64,000 nucleotides of DNA from Georgenia_B sunbinii (GCF_036421855.1 NZ_JAZGOK010000006.1); one strand, 5' to 3'; shown: positions 1 to 8,542, counted from the stretch's first letter. Translations and numbers: made by a program. Notes: a model not told the origin generated them from the sequence alone.

Positions 1-213
1 CGCATCCTTCATATGAGCGACCGAGAGCGTGTGACTATGGTCCACAAGTTCGTTTAGAGTTGACAGTAGTTCAGCGTAAGCCTTCAGTCGCAAGATGAAG
101 AGTTCGTGCTGACGTTGTGAGCGCTGGCGTGAGCGCTCCGCGCGGAGTTGCGTCCATCCGCCGATGGTCGCGCCGACCACGACACCGGCAAGTCCGTAAA
201 GCGCTGGGTCCAT
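1..213 (-). CDS. Partial membrane-anchored coiled-coil protein, cut by window edge
   Basis: Reading the minus strand from an ATG at 213 gives 71 open codons to the window edge. The N-terminus (MDPALYGLAGVVVGATIGGW) is one hydrophobic segment with small residues, followed by a charged Arg/Gln-rich stretch and a heptad-like helix (LRLKAYAELLSTLNEL). The layout is a single membrane anchor with a cytoplasmic helical domain, common in unknown proteins of accessory islands. No clear Shine-Dalgarno sequence precedes the ATG, and the C-terminus is outside the window, so no function can be given. Lower GC than the chromosome to its right and the same orientation as the HEPN gene at 371-1189 suggest the two belong to one accessory segment. 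Confidence 0.55.
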   Translation of the reverse strand, partial: MDPALYGLAGVVVGATIGGWTQLRAERSRQRSQRQHELFILRLKAYAELLSTLNELVDHSHTLSVAHMKDA

Positions 214-370
214 GGCAGGGAGACTACCGGGTCGCGTTGCCACGCATGGCCAGACGCACGTGGTGGCTGCGAGAACATCCTCGGTAGCACTAGCGGTCGG
301 TCCCATGCCGATCGCTGCCTGGGCCGTTCCGCCGCGTTCAAATGCGGTTAGGATTCGAGAACCGGACAAA

Positions 371-1189
371 CTAATCTTCCGCAGGCGGATTGACGGAGTA
401 TGTAAAGTACCTGACGTCGTCTAGCGGTACTCTCGCCGAAAGAACGACCGAAGTATGCCGGTGATATTTCGAGTCGGATGCTATGGATATCGCATATTCT
501 GCAAACTCACGCACTTCACTCTCCGCTACGGTCCACTCGTAATCCAGAACTGCCCCCGTGCCGATCTCCCAGACCTCCGCGTACATTTCACCTACTCGCT
601 CGCACGACATGTGCCATTTGATGTTCCTACCCCGCGCACTGACGGCTCGCCCTTGGAATCGGACCTTCTGGCCGACCTCCAATCTCAGCACCGTGCCATC
701 TCCCGGACTCCAGGTTTTACTGCCTACGTTGCCCAAAGAGTCCCCTACCTCTTCGATCGTTGGGTAATAGCGCCGCGTGGCGTCCCCGGAAGTTTCTGAC
801 AGCGACAGCAGGTTGCTTAGGTGCTGCGCAACGCCAGAGAGTAGGTCCCGCTCGAAGGGCACCAGGCTGCGACTGTGAGCAATCGCGTTGCGAACATCAC
901 TGATGATTCCGAAGTAGGCTTCAGTCCTTTTTTTGTCTTCGAAGATTGGTTTGAACTGCTCCCATGACTTGAGCACCATCGTGGTTAGATGAGGCGTATC
1001 GGCATACTCAAGGAGGTCGGTGGACACCACGACACCATCACGCCGGCTTCTTTCTGTGGTCTGCTTTTCGATGAGGCTGTCTTGTCTTGGCGCACCGGTG
1101 GCGGCTAACCAATCGTCTCCGTCGAACACGCGGTGAATGGCAGTACGAAGAACGGTTTCGATGGAGTGGAGCGCAGCGGTAGGTTCCAT
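371..1189 (-). CDS. Swt1-like HEPN domain protein (candidate ribonuclease)
   Basis: A 272-residue protein. Residues about 5-130 are helical and end in R100-N101-A-I-A-H105, an RNxxxH motif as in HEPN ribonucleases; spacing and flanks resemble the Swt1-type HEPN domain. Residues about 160-272 look beta-rich and aromatic, with no family I recognise. HEPN proteins cut RNA in toxin-antitoxin, abortive infection and RNA-processing systems; this role is inferred from the motif. The ATG at 1189 was chosen because the helical domain begins there; the frame stays open to 1276 but that part is Pro/Arg-rich and unlike the domain. A -10-like TAGTGT lies 8 nt upstream, so it may be leaderless. Lower GC than genes to its right suggests horizontal acquisition. 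No antitoxin-like partner (e.g. MNT nucleotidyltransferase) is visible. Confidence 0.6.
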   Translation of the reverse strand: MEPTAALHSIETVLRTAIHRVFDGDDWLAATGAPRQDSLIEKQTTERSRRDGVVVSTDLLEYADTPHLTTMVLKSWEQFKPIFEDKKRTEAYFGIISDVRNAIAHSRSLVPFERDLLSGVAQHLSNLLSLSETSGDATRRYYPTIEEVGDSLGNVGSKTWSPGDGTVLRLEVGQKVRFQGRAVSARGRNIKWHMSCERVGEMYAEVWEIGTGAVLDYEWTVAESEVREFAEYAISIASDSKYHRHTSVVLSARVPLDDVRYFTYSVNPPAED

Positions 1190-1314
1190 ACTGGCCAACA
1201 CTAGCGGGATCGAATACCGGCTTTTGCTTCTTGACCGAGGCCGCAGCAGAGTCACACTCGGTGCCGGGAGCGGCACAGCCCCCAGACTGATCCACTCCCT
1301 CGGCGGCGCTGGCG

Positions 1315-1941
1315 TTGGCTCGTGGCCGATCCGTGCGACTCACTCAATATGGGCACTGGGACCACGTGCTGTTCTGCCACGCGTTCCCGCCGGTGACGAG
1401 GTGGGCGACGGCGACCGCGGCGAGGTGGGCCCGGCGGCACGCCGACGAGCTGCTTGCCGAGGCGGCGCGCGATCTGCCCGGCCACACCTGGGACATCGTC
1501 GGCGGGACCACGCCGCTGCCCGGGGCCGGCTCAGCGGTGCCGTGGGACGGGCCGGCGGCGACCGTCGTGGACACCGCTGCGCACGCGCCGGGCCACGCCA
1601 GCCTGCTGCTGCCCGGCGAACGGGTGCTCGTCGCCGGGGACCTGCTCTCCGACATCGAGGTCCCGCTGCTCGACCCGGGTGCCGCCGATCCGGTCGGCGA
1701 CTACCGGCGGGTGCTGCGGGACCTGACCGCGGTGGTCCAGGGTTGCGACGTCGTCGTCCCGGGGCACGGCCGGGTCACCGACGGCTCCGGTGCCGCCCGG
1801 CGGATCGCCGCCGACCTGCGCTACCTCGACGACCTCGAGGCCGGGAGCGCGCCAGCAGACCCGCGGCTGGTCGACCCGCGGGTGCGCGCCGACCACGAGA
1901 GCCAGGCTCGAGGGCTACGACGCTTCTCGCATGGCAGGTGA
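1315..1941 (+). pseudogene. 5'-truncated metallo-beta-lactamase-fold hydrolase
   Basis: The 208 residues match the later three quarters of a metallo-beta-lactamase hydrolase: H14-W-D-H17, then AHAPGHASLLL, VLVAGDLLSD and VVVPGHGRVTD, the expected His/Asp metal ligands in order. The first part of the fold is missing. The canonical HxHxDH motif survives only as Y12-G-H14-W-D16-H17, with Tyr in place of the first His, and everything upstream (residues 1-12) looks unrelated. The break is therefore near 1345, where base composition also changes. I read it as a remnant truncated by the accessory segment to its left; a functional short protein is unlikely because the N-terminal beta sandwich and one ligand are gone. 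The 3' end is normal and lies 23 nt before the Uma2-like gene. Confidence 0.7.
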
Positions 1942-1964
1942 CAGGCGGGAGTGGGAGGAGCACC

Positions 1965-2525
1965 ATGGGGGTCATGACGGTCATGCCGCGCGCGGGCGAG
2001 GAGTGGACGGTCGATGATCTCGACCGGCTGCCCGACGACGGCCTGCAGTACGAGCTGCTCGATGGGCTGCTGCTCGTGACGCCGGCACCGGTGCTGGCGC
2101 ACCAACGGGCGATCGGCAACCTCCATCTCCTCCTTCGTGCGACGTGCCCGCCGGGCTACGAGGTCTTCCTCTCGCCGGTGGACTGGCGGCCGGACCTTCG
2201 CACCTCGCTCCAGCCTGACCTTCTCGTGGTTCGCAACGAGGACGTCGAGGTCGCGAACATCACCGCTCCGCTCGTTCTCGCGGTGGAGGTGCTCTCCCCG
2301 TCCACCCGCCGCAAAGACCTCATTCTCAAGCGCTCGAAGTACGAGGACTGCGGAGTGCAGTCGTACTGGATCGTCGACCCGAAGGTGCCGTCCCTGCTCG
2401 CGCTCGACCTCGTGGCCGGTCACTACGTGACCGCTGCGGACGTGGAGCTGGGCGAGCGGGTCACGCTCCTCCATCCGTTCCCGGTCGACGCCGTTCCCGC
2501 CGACCTCGTCCGGCCGGCACCCTGA
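1965..2525 (+). CDS. Uma2 family (DUF820) restriction-endonuclease-fold protein
   Basis: A 186-residue protein of the Uma2/DUF820 family, a PD-(D/E)XK nuclease fold of unclear biological role. Visible features: N-terminal WTVDDLDRLPDDGLQYELLDG (the helix and strand that open the family), the acidic pair region LQPDLLVV, then LAVEVLSPSTRRKDLILK carrying the Glu and Lys of the fold, and the late motif YWIVDP. Length is typical. The ATG at 1965 follows a strong GGGAGGAG; another ATG three codons on is less well spaced. It converges with the thioesterase gene 13 nt downstream and stands alone. Family membership is secure; nuclease activity and target are not established. Confidence 0.85.
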   Translation: MGVMTVMPRAGEEWTVDDLDRLPDDGLQYELLDGLLLVTPAPVLAHQRAIGNLHLLLRATCPPGYEVFLSPVDWRPDLRTSLQPDLLVVRNEDVEVANITAPLVLAVEVLSPSTRRKDLILKRSKYEDCGVQSYWIVDPKVPSLLALDLVAGHYVTAADVELGERVTLLHPFPVDAVPADLVRPAP

Positions 2526-2538
2526 GCGCGACCGGCGG

Positions 2539-3069
2539 TCAGTGCCGGGACGCGACGTCCACCGCGCGCGCCCAGCCCGCGACGTCGTCGGGCAGCGGCG
2601 GCGAGGGCACGACATCACCCAGCAGCGCCACCACCCGCGGCGCGGCGATACGCTCCGCCGAGCCGCGGACGAGGAACCGGCCCGCGACGAGGCCGCGGGC
2701 ACAGAGCTCACCACCACGGCTGAAGACCTGCTCCAGGTAGACCACGCGCTCGTCCCAGCCGACCACCCGGGTAATGATCTCGAACCGCTGGCCCAGCGTG
2801 AGGGAACGCCGGTACTTGACCGTCTGCGCGGCGACGACCGGGTACCAGCCTTTGTCCTTGAGGAGCGGGAACCCGCCGAGGTCGGCGATGAAGTTGCTGC
2901 GCGCGACGTCCATCATCTGCAGGTAGACGCCGTTGTTCACGTGGAGGTAGATATCCAGGTCCCCCGGGCGCACCCGCAACCCCGTCACGGACGCCTCGAG
3001 GATGCCGCGCCCCGCGACAGGTGGGCGCGGCCGGATGCTGGCGCGGAGGAGCTGGAGCTGACGGGCCAC
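2539..3069 (-). CDS. Hotdog-fold acyl-CoA thioesterase family protein
   Basis: A 176-residue single-domain protein resembling 4HBT_2/THEM6-like hotdog thioesterases. The hotdog core is visible: RPGDLDIYLHVNNGVYLQMMDVAR (Asp and the HVNN element near the active site), VAAQTVKYRRSL, and strands through the end. Such enzymes hydrolyse acyl-CoA thioesters in the cytoplasm; the substrate cannot be told. The GTG at 3069 is preceded, 6 nt upstream, by TAACGT, a -10-like hexamer, and there is no Shine-Dalgarno sequence, so translation is probably leaderless. It converges with the Uma2 gene. Confidence 0.8.
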   Translation of the reverse strand: MARQLQLLRASIRPRPPVAGRGILEASVTGLRVRPGDLDIYLHVNNGVYLQMMDVARSNFIADLGGFPLLKDKGWYPVVAAQTVKYRRSLTLGQRFEIITRVVGWDERVVYLEQVFSRGGELCARGLVAGRFLVRGSAERIAAPRVVALLGDVVPSPPLPDDVAGWARAVDVASRH

Positions 3070-3147
3070 GCGGACACGTTACCCGGGGTGCGCGAGATGG
3101 CGTGGCCTGGTGTGGCGGCTCAGTCGCCCGTCCCGCTGCTCACGGAG

Positions 3148-3813
3148 TCACGGCTTGGGTACGCCGTCGCAGTCGTAGCCGTAGTCGCGCTGTGACCAGA
3201 CCACCCACCTGCTGTCTTGGGTCGTCATCCGCACCGTGAGGGCCAGCTCGTCAGACGCTCCCTCATCCTCCGGCGCGGGTCCGCCCATCAACCGGACGCA
3301 GGCCTCGAAGGTGACCTCTGGTGCATCGAGCGCGGAGGCCGGGAAGTGCAGCCACGCCGCCTCGATATCCAGCACCTCCGAGGAACCGTCGACCGCAAGG
3401 CCTTCGCTGGTGAAATGCTCCACGCCCTCCTGAATCGCCTCCCGCAGGTCGCCGCTCGTCGTCGCGAGGAGCTCGTCCACCACCTCCTCGTCGGCGAATC
3501 CGGCCTGGGCGGCGGCGTCGTAGAGCGCCCGGTGCGCAAGATAGGCGTCGAGGGCGTCTCCCACCGCCCGGTCGAGCTCGACGCCGCTGGGCAACGGGCC
3601 GCTGAGCAACTCCAGCGCGGGCTCCTGCGTGGCTGCGAGGTCGGTAGCCGGGGCCGGTGCGGTGGTCGCGGCTGCCCCGCTCACGGGCGCCTCGCTCACT
3701 GGTGCCTCGTTGGTCGTGGCGTCCGCCGCCGGTGGTCCGTCGCTGCAACCGGTGCCGAACAGTGCCACGCCGAGCACGAGCGCGGCGGTCATTCGGTGGG
3801 TGGTGGTGCGCAT
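3148..3813 (-). CDS. Secreted lipoprotein of unknown function
   Basis: From the ATG at 3813 the product is 221 residues: MRTTTHRM, a hydrophobic segment (AALVLGVALF) and a lipobox-like GTGC, then a long Ala/Thr/Pro linker (about residues 24-60) and a folded domain with three helical stretches and a C-terminal part containing two Cys (ACVRLMG and YGYDCDG). It is expected to be lipid-anchored on the outer face of the membrane. The frame stays open to 3870, but AGGGGG 7-12 nt before 3813 and the signal sequence fix the start. I do not recognise the domain. It stands alone, downstream of the esterase gene and its terminator. Confidence 0.7.
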   Translation of the reverse strand: MRTTTHRMTAALVLGVALFGTGCSDGPPAADATTNEAPVSEAPVSGAAATTAPAPATDLAATQEPALELLSGPLPSGVELDRAVGDALDAYLAHRALYDAAAQAGFADEEVVDELLATTSGDLREAIQEGVEHFTSEGLAVDGSSEVLDIEAAWLHFPASALDAPEVTFEACVRLMGGPAPEDEGASDELALTVRMTTQDSRWVVWSQRDYGYDCDGVPKP

Positions 3814-3963
3814 CGGTCCCCCTCGTACCGGCCGGACACGTCGTCCTCGGCGCTGTGCGACCACCATCACGGCCAGGGCCGGTCGCCGTCCACCCGCTGG
3901 GGGCGCACCTGTGGACGGCCGCAGCGGCGGCGCGTCCTGTGGACGAGTCCCGCAGCCGCCAGC

Positions 3964-4000
3964 GGCGCGGTCGGCCGGCCGTGAGCCGACCGACCGCGCC
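3964..4000 (-). terminator. Hairpin after the esterase gene
   Basis: GGCGCGG ... CCGCGCC arms with an inner TCGGC/GCCGA stem form a strong hairpin 14-50 nt after the stop codon of the tandem esterase gene. There is no long U tract, as is usual in high-GC actinobacteria. Confidence 0.6.
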
Positions 4001-4013
4001 GGACTGGGGTGCG

Positions 4014-6734
4014 TCAGTCGACGGGGAACAGCGAGACGTGCAGGCTTCCGGTGTAGGTGCCCGCCTCGGTGTCCACCGGGACGTCCAGGACCAGAGCGCC
4101 ACCGAGAGTGGTGGAACCGGATCGGCCGTCGGTACCGGCCGAGGCCAAGGTGGCCGGAGTCGCCAACCCGGATCCGCCGTCGAGCGCGCCGGCCACCTCG
4201 CTACCGGCCGCGAGGCCGGGCCGCGGTGTGAGCACGGTGGGGATCCAGCCCAGGTGGTCGGCCGTGACGTAACGACCGGCTGAGCTGAAGGAGTCAGCCT
4301 GCCCGGTCACCGCCCAGCCACCGGCGCCGGACTGCTGCGCGGTGCGGGAGTCACTCACCGTGACCTCCGGCAGCGTGCCGCTCAGGCGGAGCCGGTCACC
4401 CCGGTTGTCCGGAGCCGACAGCGCGACTCCACCGCCGGCGTCGGCCACGGTCAGTGCCAGTACACCGTTCGTCGCCTCCGGGATGGTCGCGTCGATCGGG
4501 ATGCCGTCACTGGTGCCAGCCGTGAACAGCCGCGGCAGGAAGTCGATCAACGACTTCTGCCACACGTCCCAGCTGTGCGGCCCCGGAATCACCGTGGCGA
4601 ACTCATGCTCGATGCCGAGGTCGGTCAGGACGCTCAGCAGGTTGAGGGTCCCCTCGTAGGTGAAGTCCTGGACATCGCCGGTGTAGATGCGCAGCAGCTC
4701 CGTGCCGGCGTTGATCGCCTCGATATCGACGTCGCCCTCCGGCGTGGTGCGCGACGAGAAGGCGCCGATGTAGGCGAACTCGCCCGGGTGGGCGTACAAC
4801 GTCTCGAGCGTGTGGCCCGATCCCATCGAGAGGCCCGCCAGGGCGCGCTCGCCCGGGTCGGAGCTCACGTGGTACTCGGCCTCCGCCGTCGGGACGATCC
4901 GCTGGCGCAGCTCAGCGGGGAAGTCGACGCCGTTGCCGTTACCCATGACCACGACCATCGGGACGATGGTGCCCCTCAGGTGGTGGTTGTCCAAGATCTG
5001 GGCGGCGAACCCGACGTCGATCCAATCCGCCCAGCTCTGCCCACCGCCGTGCTGGAGGTACAGCACCGGGTAGGGCTCCTCACGGTTGGGGTCGTAGTCC
5101 GGCGGCGTCCACACGTAGGCCGACCGTTCCTCCTCGTCGGCGATGCTGGTGTAGCTCATCACCTCGACCGCACCACGCGACTCGGCCGGGACGTCAGCGG
5201 TGTACTCACCGCGGATTCCCTCGCCAGCGACGTGGAACGTGCTCCACGTGGGCTCGGAGACCACGCTGGTGGGATTCGCCGCGTCCTTGTGATCCACCCG
5301 GTCGACGACGAACTTGTAGTAGTAGGACCCGCCCTCGAGCGGCCCGAGAGTCAGCCGCCACCGGTCCCCGTGCTTCTCCATGGGGATCCGCAGCCAGTTG
5401 CCCGTCGGCGCCCAGTTGGCCCAGATGGTGACGTTGGTGGCGTCGGCGAACTCGGTACCGGTCTCGAAGGTGACGATGCCGTTCTCGTCGATCCACGGCG
5501 TGGGGGTCGTGCCCGTCGGTGGCAGGGAGTGCAGCCCGTCCTGCGCCAGGTGCCCCTCGCTCGGGCCGTCGTCCTGGACCTCCTGGAACAACCGCGGAGC
5601 GAAGTCGAGCAGGCCCTTGCGCCAGGTCTCCCAGGTGCCGCCCGTCTCGGGGGTCACGCCGTCGAACTGGTAGGCGACGCCGGCGGCGTCGAGCTTGTTC
5701 ACCAGGCTGACGTTCTGGTTGTAGGACGGGTCGGTGGTGTTGCCGACGTACAGCCGGACCAGGTCGGTCGCCGCGTTGATCTCGACCGCCTTGGTCTCGC
5801 TGATGCTGCTGGCGAGGCTGCCCGACAACGAGCCGACGTGGGAGAACTCCCCGGTGTCGGTCAACAGCAGGTTCAGCGCTTGCGACCCACCATCACCGAT
5901 CCCGGCGATCGCCCGGTCAGCGGGGTCGTCGGAGACGTTGAACCGGTCCTGTGCCGCGGGGACGATGTTGTCGAGGATCTCGACCCTGGCGTCGGCCGAG
6001 CTCGCGTCGGCCATGACCACGACCATCGGCTCCAGCTCGCCCTCGATAGCAAGGTTGTCCAGGATCTGCGCGGCCCGGCCCAGCTCGGCCCACTCCCGGT
6101 GGCTCTGCCCCTCATCGTGCAGGAGGTAGAGCACCGGGTATGGGTCAGCCCGGTCCGCGTCGTAGCCCGGCGGTGTCCACACCAGCGCAGACTGCTCCGC
6201 CTCCGCGACCGTGCTGTCGTAGGAGATGTCCTGCAGGTCGCCGCCGGCCGGCACGTCCGTCATCCACTGGACCTCCGCGCCGGGCACGAAGAACGTGTTC
6301 CAGCTCGGCTTCGACGTCACCGCCTGAGGACTGTCCTCGTTGCGGAACCCGATCACCTCCTCGGTGCCGGCGACGGTCGCCTCGTACTGGTAGTAGTACA
6401 GACCAGGCTCCAGCGGGCCGATCGTCGCGTTCCAGGACCCGCCATCCAGCCCGGTGTTCAGCTGCGCCCAGCTCTTGCCCGGGCCGAAGTTCCCGGCCAC
6501 GGCCACCATCGCCGGCGTCGTCCCCGTAGCAGCCTCGGCAGCCTCGTCGGGCACCGAGAACCTGTGCAGATCCTCTCCCGGTGCCCAGATCCACGAATCG
6601 GGCCAGTCCGTCGCAGCAGCAGCGGACTGCGCGGCAACGAGCGACCCCGCTCCCAGCATGGCGGCCGCCGCCAACAGGCCGACCCCCCTGCGTGCAGCGG
6701 TACGGCGACGATGGCACACATGTGCTTCTCTCAC
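4014..6734 (-). CDS. Secreted tandem esterase with a degenerate first half and WxL-like tail
   Basis: A 906-residue exported protein. Residues 1-41 are a signal peptide (Arg-rich n-region, hydrophobic core, AAAA cleavage zone). Two homologous halves follow, each an immunoglobulin-like N-domain (about 45-165 and 410-525) plus an alpha/beta-hydrolase esterase domain (about 170-395 and 530-750) of the Fes/IroE/feruloyl-esterase type. In the second half the nucleophile motif is G-L-S636-M-G and the His is in GPH720SW. In the first half the same positions read G-I-G-D281-G and TGGTW, so nucleophile and His are both lost. Residues about 755-906 resemble a WxL-type cell-wall-binding domain (GGWAVTGQ, LGWIPTVL). 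Start: GTG 6734, six bases after AGGAG; an in-frame ATG at 6791 lacks a site. Substrate unknown; an ester on polysaccharide or siderophore is possible. Confidence 0.8.
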   Translation of the reverse strand: MREAHVCHRRRTAARRGVGLLAAAAMLGAGSLVAAQSAAAATDWPDSWIWAPGEDLHRFSVPDEAAEAATGTTPAMVAVAGNFGPGKSWAQLNTGLDGGSWNATIGPLEPGLYYYQYEATVAGTEEVIGFRNEDSPQAVTSKPSWNTFFVPGAEVQWMTDVPAGGDLQDISYDSTVAEAEQSALVWTPPGYDADRADPYPVLYLLHDEGQSHREWAELGRAAQILDNLAIEGELEPMVVVMADASSADARVEILDNIVPAAQDRFNVSDDPADRAIAGIGDGGSQALNLLLTDTGEFSHVGSLSGSLASSISETKAVEINAATDLVRLYVGNTTDPSYNQNVSLVNKLDAAGVAYQFDGVTPETGGTWETWRKGLLDFAPRLFQEVQDDGPSEGHLAQDGLHSLPPTGTTPTPWIDENGIVTFETGTEFADATNVTIWANWAPTGNWLRIPMEKHGDRWRLTLGPLEGGSYYYKFVVDRVDHKDAANPTSVVSEPTWSTFHVAGEGIRGEYTADVPAESRGAVEVMSYTSIADEEERSAYVWTPPDYDPNREEPYPVLYLQHGGGQSWADWIDVGFAAQILDNHHLRGTIVPMVVVMGNGNGVDFPAELRQRIVPTAEAEYHVSSDPGERALAGLSMGSGHTLETLYAHPGEFAYIGAFSSRTTPEGDVDIEAINAGTELLRIYTGDVQDFTYEGTLNLLSVLTDLGIEHEFATVIPGPHSWDVWQKSLIDFLPRLFTAGTSDGIPIDATIPEATNGVLALTVADAGGGVALSAPDNRGDRLRLSGTLPEVTVSDSRTAQQSGAGGWAVTGQADSFSSAGRYVTADHLGWIPTVLTPRPGLAAGSEVAGALDGGSGLATPATLASAGTDGRSGSTTLGGALVLDVPVDTEAGTYTGSLHVSLFPVD

Positions 6735-6997
6735 GAATACTCCTCTCGATCGACGCGTGCCACAACGCACGCGATGACGACTCGGAGCCAAGCGCCGGTA
6801 CGGCGCCGAGCGCCAAGGTGGAAGAGGACCACGTACCGCACGACAGCCGTGGTAACGACTGATCTACAACGTAGTAAATCCCCCGCGGAAAGCATGTCTG
6901 CAACGTTGGAAACTGTCAATGGACCAACGCCAGGACTCACCGGATGGGTCCGCTTTGCAACCCGGCACCAACCGGCGGCACGGTGAGGAGAGGAGGA
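6735..6997 (-). promoter_or_regulatory. Upstream region of the esterase gene
   Basis: Between the esterase start and rnpB no gene is supported. The Shine-Dalgarno AGGAG is at 6741-6745. Two small palindromes occur: CTACAACGTAG at 6864-6874 and CAACGTTG around 6900-6910, the kind of AT-richer dyad used by LacI-type or similar repressors. No clear -10/-35 pair was assigned, so the operator reading is only a suggestion. Confidence 0.3.
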
Positions 6998-7378
6998 TGA
7001 GTCGGCCGATACGCCGGGTTCTGTCCCGCGGCGCCGCTACCGGCACCGCGGTGGCGGCCATCCATCTACGACGTACGTTGCCGCACGCCTCCAGCGACCT
7101 ACCCGCAGGCTCGGGCGAGCCGCCCTCAAGCACCTGCTGTCTGGTCTTGCTCCGGGTGGGGTTTGCCTAGCCGCACCGGTCACCCGGCACGCTGGTGGTC
7201 TCTTACACCACCGTTTCACCCTTACCGCCAGCGGCCCGGAGGCTGCCGACGGCGGTCTGCTTTCTGTGGCACTGTCCCGCAGGTCACCCCGGGTGGGTGT
7301 TACCCACCACCCTGCTCTGTGGAGCCCGGACGTTCCTCGTCACCCCGAGGGGTGCCGCGACCGCCTGGCCGACTCATC
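6998..7378 (-). ncRNA. rnpB: RNase P RNA (M1 RNA), bacterial type A
   Basis: Catalytic RNA of RNase P, which matures tRNA 5' ends. On the minus strand the molecule opens with GAGTCGGCCAGGC and closes with GGCCGACTC, which pair as helix P1. Just inside is GAGGAACGTCCGGGCTCC, the conserved P4-strand region (usual form GAGGAAAGTCCGGGCTCC), and near the 3' end AACCCGGCGTATCGGCC, the partner region. The length of about 380 nt fits. It lies immediately downstream of the RNase H/phosphatase gene on the same strand. The exact ends are set by the P1 pairing and may be off by a few bases. Confidence 0.95.
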
Positions 7379-7390
7379 CTGGTACCGATC

Positions 7391-8542
7391 CTAGCCGGTC
7401 GCGTCACCCAGCTGCGCCGGGCAGCCGAGAACGTGGACCTCGCCGCCGCCGTCCCAGCAACGCACGACGCTGACCGTGCCGGGGGCGATCCGCAGCGCGT
7501 GCCACGACGACCTCGGCAGCTCGGCGGCGATACCGGCGACGGCAGCGATGATGTCGGCGTGCGCGGCGACCACCACCGTCTGTCCCCGGTACCGGCCCAC
7601 CAGCCGGTTGATGGCGCGCTCGACGCGCCGGGCGACGTGGGGCGCGGTCTCCCCGGGTGCGGACCGCACGAAGTCCTTGTCCACCAGCGGCGCGCCGAGC
7701 CCGGTGCTCTCGCTGATGAGCTGGGCGGTCTGCTGGGCGCGGACCGCCGGCGAGGACAGCAGCACGGCCGGCGCCGGCAGGTGGGGCCACAGCTCGTCAC
7801 CGATGAGGTCGACCAGTCCCGCGGCCCCCGCCGCCAGGTCGATCCCGTCCTGGGTGAGCTCCGCGTCGAGCTCAGACACCGCCGCCACCTCGGCCGCCGT
7901 CCGCGGCGTCATGCCAGGGCTGACCAGCACGACGGTGACGACGTCAGGCTGGGACATCGACGGCGCATCGGTGTCGACGTCCGGCACCGCGAACGGCCTC
8001 TCCAGGGCGTCGCCGTCGTCGTCGGCCGGGTGGTTGCGACGGATCTGCCCGGTGGAGTCCATCACCTGGTTGGCCAGGGCGTCGGCCGCGGCGTTCTCGG
8101 CGCGCGGGATCCAGCTGTAGGTCACCTGCTCGGCGCGGAACGCGTCGCGGGCGTGCCGGGCGAGCCGCTGCATGTCCTCGTGCTTGATCTTCCAGCGTCC
8201 CGACATCTGCTCGACGACGAGCTTGGAGTCCATCCGCACCTCCACGAGGGCGGTGGGGTCGATCTGTCGCGCGGCGGTGAGGCCGGCGATGAGGCCGCTG
8301 TACTCCGCGACGTTGTTCGACACCACGCCCAGGTACTCGGCGCGCTCGGCGAGCACCCGGTCCCCCTCGCGCACGAGCGCGCCGTACCCGGCTGGTCCCG
8401 GGTTGCCCCGTGAACCGCCGTCGGCCTCGATGACGAGGAGCCGGCGCGAGCCTGTCGACGGCGGCGGCACCGCAGCCAGCCCGGGCGACGCGTCGACGAC
8501 GTCGTGCTCGGGCTCGGGGTCGAACAGGCTCGCCTGGTTCAC
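7391..8542 (-). CDS. RNase H fused to a phosphatase-like domain with broken RHG motif
   Basis: A 383-residue bifunctional-type protein related to the actinobacterial RNase HI/alpha-ribazole-phosphatase fusions (Rv2228c type). RNase H domain about residues 33-165: catalytic D41 (ADGGSRGNPG), E80 (NVAEYSGL), D105 (RMDSKL) and D154 (AADALAN) are all present, so RNA:DNA hybrid cleavage is likely retained. The histidine-phosphatase domain (about 200-375) has the right shape (SSPAVRAQQTAQLI, VAAHADIIA), but the catalytic LVRHG reads LVS208-P209-G210: the phospho-accepting His and its Arg are gone. The GTG start overlaps the upstream stop in GTGA, making it the last gene of the nif3-like operon. It probably acts as an RNase H with an inactive phosphatase fold. 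Confidence 0.85.
   Translation of the reverse strand: MNQASLFDPEPEHDVVDASPGLAAVPPPSTGSRRLLVIEADGGSRGNPGPAGYGALVREGDRVLAERAEYLGVVSNNVAEYSGLIAGLTAARQIDPTALVEVRMDSKLVVEQMSGRWKIKHEDMQRLARHARDAFRAEQVTYSWIPRAENAAADALANQVMDSTGQIRRNHPADDDGDALERPFAVPDVDTDAPSMSQPDVVTVVLVSPGMTPRTAAEVAAVSELDAELTQDGIDLAAGAAGLVDLIGDELWPHLPAPAVLLSSPAVRAQQTAQLISESTGLGAPLVDKDFVRSAPGETAPHVARRVERAINRLVGRYRGQTVVVAAHADIIAAVAGIAAELPRSSWHALRIAPGTVSVVRCWDGGGEVHVLGCPAQLGDATG

Noticed and set aside
1137..1964. N-terminal extension of the Uma2-like gene by about 275 codons
   Set aside because: The additional part is in the wrong frame through the hydrolase remnant and has no similarity; GGGAGGAG before 1965 marks the real start.
4575..6986. 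Open frame of about 800 codons on the plus strand opposite the esterase gene
   Set aside because: It is an antisense shadow of a high-GC gene: Arg/Gly/Val-rich, no domain, and the minus-strand frame has a signal peptide, motifs and a ribosome site.
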